DNA of 64,000 nucleotides from JAEUQQ01 sp963697285 (lineage in GTDB: Bacteria; Acidobacteriota; Vicinamibacteria; Vicinamibacterales; JAFNAJ01). The stretch is taken from the NCBI GenBank assembly GCA_963697285.1, contig CAVONI010000010.1, positions 1-64,000 of the forward strand. Direction: 5' to 3'. Numbering within the stretch: the first letter of the stretch is position 1; every line of letters starts with the position of its first letter. This document shows positions 58,955 to 64,000 of the stretch, in pieces. Below the pieces are notes generated by a model, which was given only the letters and a program-made list of their open reading frames with translations, made no database searches and was not told the origin of the DNA. The position numbers and the translations under genes were made by a program.

Positions 58955-59617
58955 TCAGAAATCAACGCCGAGTCCCACCCGCACGACGACCTCGTTCTCG
59001 TGCTGTCGCAGGTCCACGCGCAGGTCGCTGCGGAAGAACGCGCGCTCCGAGAAGTACGCCTTGAGCCCAGCGACGATCACGGGCCGCAGTTCGTACGACA
59101 CGCGTGGCCCGACGTGGCCGCCCCCTTCGAGCGTCCGCGGCCGCTGCAACGCGTAGTCGTAGACCACCACCGGATCGATGTCTTCGTTCATCGTCTCGCG
59201 CCGGACGTCGAAGCCGGCTCCGACGTAGGGATGCACCCAGGTGTTGTGGAAGAACTGGTAGAGCTGGGTCACACCGATACCCGACGACTGGACGTGGACC
59301 ACCGACGAGCGGTAGGCCGTCTGGCCACCCGTGGCAAACGGCCCGTACTGGTAGAAATCGGCCTGGGTATGCGCGTTCACTTCCACCTCGGTCTTGAGGT
59401 GGTCGGTCCAGTACCATCCGATTCCGGCGTCACCGTGCGTAACGGAGTGATCCCAGTTGTCGTAGTCGGTGGGGTTGGGGCGCTGCACGTGTGCCCATCC
59501 CACGGTGGCGTGAACGTCGAGGCGCGCTGGCGGAGCCGGGGCCGTCGTTTGTGCGGTTGATGTCGCGGCCATCGTCGCCCAGGCCGTGCAGGCGAGCAGG
59601 AATGTCGTCACCCTCAT
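58955..59617 (-). CDS. Outer-membrane beta-barrel protein
   Basis: 220 aa, with a signal peptide (FLLACTAWATMAATSTAQ). Alternating aromatic and hydrophobic strands follow (GIGWYWTDHLKTEVEVNA, THPYVGAGF-like, VGPRVSYELRPVIVAGLKAY). The protein ends in a terminal phenylalanine, VRVGLGVDF, the BAM-recognised signature of outer-membrane barrels. Its size and glycine-rich strands suggest an eight-stranded OmpW/OmpA-barrel-like protein. No ligand or enzyme motif is visible. It is upstream of the small lipoprotein on the same strand. Confidence 0.75.
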   Translation of the reverse strand: MRVTTFLLACTAWATMAATSTAQTTAPAPPARLDVHATVGWAHVQRPNPTDYDNWDHSVTHGDAGIGWYWTDHLKTEVEVNAHTQADFYQYGPFATGGQTAYRSSVVHVQSSGIGVTQLYQFFHNTWVHPYVGAGFDVRRETMNEDIDPVVVYDYALQRPRTLEGGGHVGPRVSYELRPVIVAGLKAYFSERAFFRSDLRVDLRQHENEVVVRVGLGVDF

Positions 59618-59760
59618 GACCGCCAGTGTGCCAAGCGCCAGCAGAGTGGCTCATGGTCACCGGAGGTGCAGGCGCAAGACCGCGCGTCGATTGCGGATTC
59701 TGCGTGCTTCGCCGAAGATGGCCCGGGCCGGTAACGTGCGGGTGCCCGAGGAGTCGCCTG

Positions 59761-60231
59761 ATGCTGACCGCGGTTCGAACGCGCTGGTTCTCGTGGGACT
59801 TCACCGTCACTGACGGCGAGCGGCCCGTCGCGCACATCGAGATGTCGCGCTGGCGCGAGCGCGGGGTATTCGCGGTTCAGGGTGTCTCGTACCGCGTCTA
59901 CCGCGAAGGACGGATGAGTGGCGACTTCCTCTTGCGGGGCTCGGGCACGACCGTGGCGCGCGCCCGCAAGCCAAGCGCGTTTCGTCGCACCTTCCTCGTC
60001 GAGCACGAGGGCCAGCACTACGTGCTCAGGAAGCGCTCGTTCTTCGGCCGGGCCTTCGTGCTGCTGAGAGGTGACCGCGAAGTGGGCTCGGTGTCGCGGG
60101 TCGCCCTGTTCTCGCGCAGCGCAGCCATCGACCTGCCGGCCGACCTGCCCCTGGCGGTCCAGTTGTTCATCACCTGGCTCGTGTTGATCGCGTGGAAGCG
60201 CTCGGCACGCGCCGCCGCGGCAGCCGGCTAG
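59761..60231 (+). CDS. Hypothetical protein with C-terminal hydrophobic helix
   Basis: 156 aa from ATG 59761, which starts where the coding-like sequence begins; the open frame is longer upstream. A compact beta-rich N-terminal part (FSWDFTVTDGERPVAHIEMS, GVFAVQGVSYRVYREG, FLLRGSGTTVARARKP) is followed by a hydrophobic helix near the end (LPLAVQLFITWLVLIAWK). The beta pattern, with repeated short strands, recalls tubby/LURP-like barrels, but this is only a weak resemblance. It is not clearly operonic. Confidence 0.55.
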   Translation: MLTAVRTRWFSWDFTVTDGERPVAHIEMSRWRERGVFAVQGVSYRVYREGRMSGDFLLRGSGTTVARARKPSAFRRTFLVEHEGQHYVLRKRSFFGRAFVLLRGDREVGSVSRVALFSRSAAIDLPADLPLAVQLFITWLVLIAWKRSARAAAAAG

Positions 60232-60239
60232 ATCTGAAC

Positions 60240-60283
60240 GGGGGTCAGGTCTTGAATTTTGCTGCAAAGAAAGATGTGACCCC
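60240..60283. repeat. REP-like imperfect inverted repeat remnant
   Basis: GGGGTCAGGTCTTGAATTTTGC, then AAAGAAAGATGTGACCCC. Only the outer GGGGTCA and TGACCCC pair well. The outer GGGGTC/GACCCC matches the core of the palindromes at 47987 and 48088, and again the element sits between two convergent genes. Probably a degenerate member of the same dispersed family. Confidence 0.45.
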
Positions 60284-62199
60284 TACGGCTGGCACGGCGT
60301 CGTGAGCGTGTGCGCGCGCGAACCGTCGTTGCCGATCCCGCGCAGCAGTTCCTCGAATGTCTGGAGCGGCACGCTGTTGCCCCCGCGTCCGGTCGCCGGG
60401 ATCAGGGCCCCGCGGTCGAGTGCGGTCGCGCCACCTGCCGACGACGCGTCTCGCGAGACGACGTTCGGCGCCGGCTCGTCGTAGCCCGTGGGCAGGCAGA
60501 GCGACGGGTGATCGAACGGCGCGCGCTCGAACTTGACGCGGTCGTCGGTCAACGCATCCATGAACGCGACGAGCGCCGCGCGGTCCTGCGGGTTCAGCCG
60601 GATGCGCCCCATTTCCGGTGCGATGTTCTCCGTGCCGGCAAAGTCGCCCTGCCGAGCGTAGAAGTCGATGACCTGCCCCATCGTCGCCATGCCGCCGTCG
60701 TGGAAGTAGGGCCCCGTCAGGGCGACGTTCCTCAGCCCTGGCGACTTGAAGGCGCCCGTCGCGGCGCCGCCGCCAACCGCCGCGAAGAACGGAAGACCGA
60801 ACCCGTCGCGGCCGCCGGCGCCGATGTCGTCAGACGCCGCGCTGACGCCCGTCCGGAAGAACCCCTGGGCGGGCAGGCTCGACGCGTCGAAGCCGCCGCG
60901 CGCCACGTTGGTGAACGCAGCCGCCGTGAATTCAGGGCCCTGGTGGCACTGTGTGCACTGTGAGCCGCCGCCCACGAACTCCTGCAGGCCTGCCTGCTGG
61001 AGGGCGGTGAGCGCGTTCGGGTTGCCTTCCGCAAACCGATCGATTGGCGCGTCGTCTGACACGAGCGTCGCCTCGTAGGCCTGGATCGCCAGGCCCCAGA
61101 ACACCGCGAAGTTGAACTCGATCTGCCGGAACTCGTCTGAGTTCCGCGGCGCGTCGAGGCCCTCGAGGACGCGCCCGTTCGCATCGACGACGATCGGTGA
61201 CTCCCAGTAGGCAGGACGAAACGCCGCCTGGATGAGCGATGCGTAGGTGACCTCGGGCCGCAAGCCGGAGCCCGACGGGTCGGCCAGGTCGCCGAGGACG
61301 CTGTCGTCTGTCGCGACCTGCTGCCGTGCGAGCGGCGGCAACGACAGCAGCTTGCGTCCGAGCTTCGCCCAGCCCCGTCCCGCAAACGACATCTCGACCT
61401 CGTCGAGCGCGGGCCCGACCGACTGCGACGCGAGGCTGGCATCCTCGAGGCGAACGCGTTCCGGCAGGAGCCTGTCGCCGCTGGCCGTCAGCACGTTGAA
61501 GCCGGTGTCGGAATCGCCGAACGGCGTCGCGCCGCTGAAGACCCGGCTCGCGCGGCCGTCCCAGAAGTTCCGCACGTTGAACACCGCGTTGATGACCGAC
61601 GGCGCGTTGCGCGCTGTCACCTGTCGCACCTTGACGCCACCCAGCGCGAACGGTGTCGAGACCCCATCGTCGCGCGACTCGTCGAACGCCGACCCCTCGA
61701 CGACGTCGAGGAACCCGTGGCGCGCGATGCCGGCGGAGCCGGTCACCAGGCGACGATCGCTGACGACCGCCGATCGGTTGTCGAGGGGATTCGCGAGGCG
61801 CCGGAACGGATAGTCGTCGATCGTGAGGACCAGGTTCGGCCGGAGGGCGGTCACCGCGTCGTGCGGGCTCGCCAGCTGATTCTGGCGACGGTGATCGGCA
61901 CCCGCGTGGAAGTGGCACGAGGCGCACGCCGTGCGTCCGTCGCTGCCCGCCTGCACGTCCCAGAACAGCGCCTTGCCGAGCGCCACGAGCTGCTGCTGGT
62001 CCCTGACGAAGCGATCGACATCGGTCGGCTGGGGGCGCGGCACCGTCTTGAGCGACGGCAGCGGTCCCGCGCCGCCGGGCCCCGGGCCGCGCTGCGCCGA
62101 CATCCCTATGCACAGGATCGTCAGGAGCGCGCCAGCGACAAGCAGGCCGTGGATCGTGCGCCTCGACGAGGCGCGAGCGGGTGACGTCGTGAATGGCAT
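60283..62199 (-). CDS. Di-heme cytochrome c peroxidase family protein
   Basis: 638 aa, with an N-terminal signal or anchor (GLLVAGALLTILCIGMSA). Two heme motifs are visible: C92-x-x-C95-H96 (CASCH) and C415-x-x-C418-H419 (CTQCH). Typical MauG/CcpA landmarks are present: LVALGKALFWD, the activation-region phrases RNAPSVINAVF and FWDGRA, and the C-terminal FKSPGLRNVALTGPYFHDGGM. The protein is longer than classical CcpA (about 330 aa), with a long insertion between the hemes and a C-terminal extension. It probably reduces peroxide or oxidises another substrate in the periplasm. It is divergent from the histidine kinase gene. The two may share regulation, which is only suggested by position. Confidence 0.87.
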   Translation of the reverse strand: MPFTTSPARASSRRTIHGLLVAGALLTILCIGMSAQRGPGPGGAGPLPSLKTVPRPQPTDVDRFVRDQQQLVALGKALFWDVQAGSDGRTACASCHFHAGADHRRQNQLASPHDAVTALRPNLVLTIDDYPFRRLANPLDNRSAVVSDRRLVTGSAGIARHGFLDVVEGSAFDESRDDGVSTPFALGGVKVRQVTARNAPSVINAVFNVRNFWDGRASRVFSGATPFGDSDTGFNVLTASGDRLLPERVRLEDASLASQSVGPALDEVEMSFAGRGWAKLGRKLLSLPPLARQQVATDDSVLGDLADPSGSGLRPEVTYASLIQAAFRPAYWESPIVVDANGRVLEGLDAPRNSDEFRQIEFNFAVFWGLAIQAYEATLVSDDAPIDRFAEGNPNALTALQQAGLQEFVGGGSQCTQCHQGPEFTAAAFTNVARGGFDASSLPAQGFFRTGVSAASDDIGAGGRDGFGLPFFAAVGGGAATGAFKSPGLRNVALTGPYFHDGGMATMGQVIDFYARQGDFAGTENIAPEMGRIRLNPQDRAALVAFMDALTDDRVKFERAPFDHPSLCLPTGYDEPAPNVVSRDASSAGGATALDRGALIPATGRGGNSVPLQTFEELLRGIGNDGSRAHTLTTPCQP

Positions 62200-62300
62200 G
62201 CCCTCATTACAGGTGCGCGAGTGGCGGAAGTCACGTTAAGGAGTGTTATGAAGCTGGCGCAGCACGCATACCGCCAGGCGTCTTCGGCTAGAGTGAGCCC

Positions 62301-63947
62301 GTGCCACGACGCAGATACCAGCACCTGACCGAGTGGGGATTGATCGCCTTCATGGCGGTCGCCTGCGCCTTGCTGTCGGTGCTGCAGTACCGCTGGACCG
62401 GCGAGTTGAGCCGCGCCGAGACCGCCGGCCTGCGGGCAAGCCTGCAGACGAGGATCGAACAGGTGGCGCAGGCCTTCGATCGCGAGCTGTGGGCGGCAAC
62501 GACCGCGCTCGTGCCCACGCGCGTGGAACTCGATCAGTACGGGTTCGCCGAAAGCCACGCGCGCCACGTGCGTGCGTGGGCCGCGGAGCAGCCACGCCCG
62601 GTGTTCGCGCGGGTGATGGTGATTGCACCGGACGCACGGCGCGAGCCCGCCGTGTTCTCTCTCGACCTGGGGTCGGGCCGTCTCGAGCCGTCAACGTGGC
62701 CCGGCACGTGGCCCGCCGACCTGCGCGACACGATCGCTGCACGGCTGCGGGGCGATGGCCGCCCACCACGCCTGGAGCGTGACTCCTGGCTGATCGAACG
62801 ACCCGTCTTCGGGGAGGACGGCGAGCGCGAGTGGGTCATCTTCGAACTTGATCAACGCTACCTGCGCGAGACGTGGTTGCCCGACCTGCTCGGGATGTTC
62901 GTCACCACCAGCGAGTCGATGGACGTGGACGTCGAGGTCAGACACGCGCCGCCGCCTGCACCGCCCCTCTATTCGACGCGCCGCGACGGGGCGCCGGTCG
63001 AGCCGCCGCATGACGCCACGGCGCGGCTGTTCGCACGCCGCGGGCCCGAGATGGGTCCGCCGCGTGCCGGGGAACCGCCCCGATGGCTTCTCCTGGCACG
63101 CTACCGGGCACGCTCGCTCGACACGGCGGTGGCGGTCTCGCGGTGGCGCAACCTGGGCGTCGCCCTGCTGCTGCTGGCCATGGTGCTGATGGCGGCACTG
63201 GCGCTGCTGCGATCCACGCGGCGGGCCCGTCACCTCGCCGAAATGGAACTCACCTTCGTCGCCGGGGTGTCGCACGAGCTCCGCACGCCGCTCACCGTCA
63301 TTCGCGGTGCGGCACACAACCTCCTCACAGGCGTCGTCCGCGACGACACGCGAAAGGAGGGCTACGCACGGATGATCATCGAGCACGCCGACCAGCTCAC
63401 CGAGATGATCGAGCAGTTGCTGTCGTTCGCCAGCACGAAACGCCGCGCGGCCGACCTGCGGCGCGAACCCGTGTCGATTGCCGACGTCCTCGAGCGCGCC
63501 CGCGACGGCGCCATCGTCGACGTCAGGGCGTCAGGGTGCACGCTCGAGATCGCCGCCGCGCCAGACCTGCCACGCGTGATCGGCGATCCGGCCGCGCTGC
63601 GCCGGGCCTTCGCAAACCTGATCACCAACGCCGCCAAGCACGGTGCCTCGGGGAACTGGATTGGCGTCAGCGCGGCCCGAGCTACGGCTGGGCAGCCCGC
63701 GATGATCGAGGTCCGGGTCAGCGATCGTGGCCCCGGCGTTCCCGACGCCGAAGCCTCGCAGGTCTTCGACCCGTTCTTCCGCGGACGCGCCGCCCGCAGC
63801 GCGCAGGTGCGCGGGTTCGGCCTGGGCCTGAGCCTCGTGAAGGACATCATCGAGGCCCACGGCGGCAGCGTGCGGCTCGAGCCGGCCGTTCCGCACGGCT
63901 CGGTGTTCGTGGTCCTGCTGCCCATGGCGCCGGAGCAGACGCGGTGA
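62301..63947 (+). CDS. Two-component sensor histidine kinase
   Basis: 548 aa from GTG 62301. Two membrane helices (about residues 11-29 and 275-300) enclose a periplasmic sensor region of about 240 aa with no recognised domain. The cytoplasmic part has HisKA with the phospho-accepting H325 (FVAGVSHELRTPLTVIR), then HATPase: N-box NLITNAAKHG, G1 DRGPGVPDAE, and G2 GFGLGLSLVKDIIEAHGG. The stop overlaps the start of the response regulator gene by 4 nt (GTGA at 63944-63947). A TAGAGT at 62289-62294 could be a -10 box, which would make a nearly leaderless transcript; this is weak. The signal is unknown. Confidence 0.92.
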   Translation: MPRRRYQHLTEWGLIAFMAVACALLSVLQYRWTGELSRAETAGLRASLQTRIEQVAQAFDRELWAATTALVPTRVELDQYGFAESHARHVRAWAAEQPRPVFARVMVIAPDARREPAVFSLDLGSGRLEPSTWPGTWPADLRDTIAARLRGDGRPPRLERDSWLIERPVFGEDGEREWVIFELDQRYLRETWLPDLLGMFVTTSESMDVDVEVRHAPPPAPPLYSTRRDGAPVEPPHDATARLFARRGPEMGPPRAGEPPRWLLLARYRARSLDTAVAVSRWRNLGVALLLLAMVLMAALALLRSTRRARHLAEMELTFVAGVSHELRTPLTVIRGAAHNLLTGVVRDDTRKEGYARMIIEHADQLTEMIEQLLSFASTKRRAADLRREPVSIADVLERARDGAIVDVRASGCTLEIAAAPDLPRVIGDPAALRRAFANLITNAAKHGASGNWIGVSAARATAGQPAMIEVRVSDRGPGVPDAEASQVFDPFFRGRAARSAQVRGFGLGLSLVKDIIEAHGGSVRLEPAVPHGSVFVVLLPMAPEQTR

Positions 63948-64000
63948 GCACGCGCATCCTCCTGGTCGAAGACGAGCCCGGCGTCATGATGATCGTCTCC
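63944..64000 (+). CDS. Response regulator, partial (N-terminus only)
   Basis: GTG at 63944 overlaps the kinase stop (GTGA). The first 19 codons read STRILLVEDEPGVMMIVS after the start, matching the receiver-domain first strand and its acidic pair (E, D). The phospho-accepting Asp lies beyond the window edge, so the output domain is unknown. It is the expected partner of the upstream kinase. Confidence 0.85.
   Translation, partial: MSTRILLVEDEPGVMMIVS

Overview
The window is 64 kb of very GC-rich DNA (about two-thirds G+C or higher by eye). It is dense with genes, has many GTG starts, and shows no tRNA, rRNA, CRISPR array or intact mobile element. CRTAC1/UnbV-type proteins, a multiheme cytochrome with TPRs, giant carboxypeptidase-regulatory-like and PKD proteins and DUF5719-like repeats together suggest a heterotrophic Acidobacteriota of the Vicinamibacteria type (Luteitalea-like). 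This placement is inferred from gene content only.

Layout. (1) 1-5824, minus: a tightly packed operon of a five-heme membrane cytochrome c/TPR protein, a CRTAC1/UnbV protein and a TPR-FG-GAP protein that runs off the left edge. (2) 5825-6221: a gap holding an internally deleted relic of an EIIA-Glc domain. (3) 6222-10562, minus: a 1446-aa secreted propeller/DUF11/CarboxypepD_reg/DUF5719-like protein. (4) 10834-16598, plus: a glucose PTS operon with an EIIA-HPr-EI fusion, a PtsG-like EIIC with two EIIB domains, a DUF4199 membrane protein and a crotonase-family enzyme. (5) 16643-17302, minus: elbB. (6) 17627-47953, plus: two giant consecutive secreted proteins (about 4915 and 4985 aa after repairing frame breaks) and a small thioredoxin-fold-like secreted protein. 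(7) 48160-53174, minus: an uronate-catabolism operon ordered ROK repressor, IolB/KduI-type isomerase, KdgF, KduD, KdgA, KdgK, with an AT-rich palindromic operator candidate upstream. (8) 53478-58436, plus: an Rsm22-type protein, an M1 aminopeptidase and a LOV blue-light sensor fused to a PP2C phosphatase. (9) 58477-59617, minus: a lipoprotein and an outer-membrane barrel. (10) 59761-60231, plus: an unknown protein. (11) 60283-62199, minus: a di-heme peroxidase-like protein. (12) 62301 to the right edge, plus: a histidine kinase and the start of its response regulator.

How it works together. The PTS locus can encode a whole phosphorelay from PEP to sugar in two polypeptides. The uronate operon gives a complete route from unsaturated uronates (pectin or alginate lyase products) to pyruvate and glyceraldehyde-3-phosphate, although no lyase or transporter lies in the window. 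The secreted repeat proteins and cytochromes fit an envelope-rich, polymer-degrading lifestyle.

Quality caution. Nine in-gene frame breaks were found (near 14468, 15752, 18601, 18882, 23179, 25337, 43029, 49909 and 51287). Eight behave as single inserted bases. The other, at 43029, is one missing base or two extra. In every affected gene, correcting them restores an exact multiple of three and family-consistent sequence. I therefore treat those genes as probably intact with sequence errors, although real mutations cannot be excluded from one sequence.
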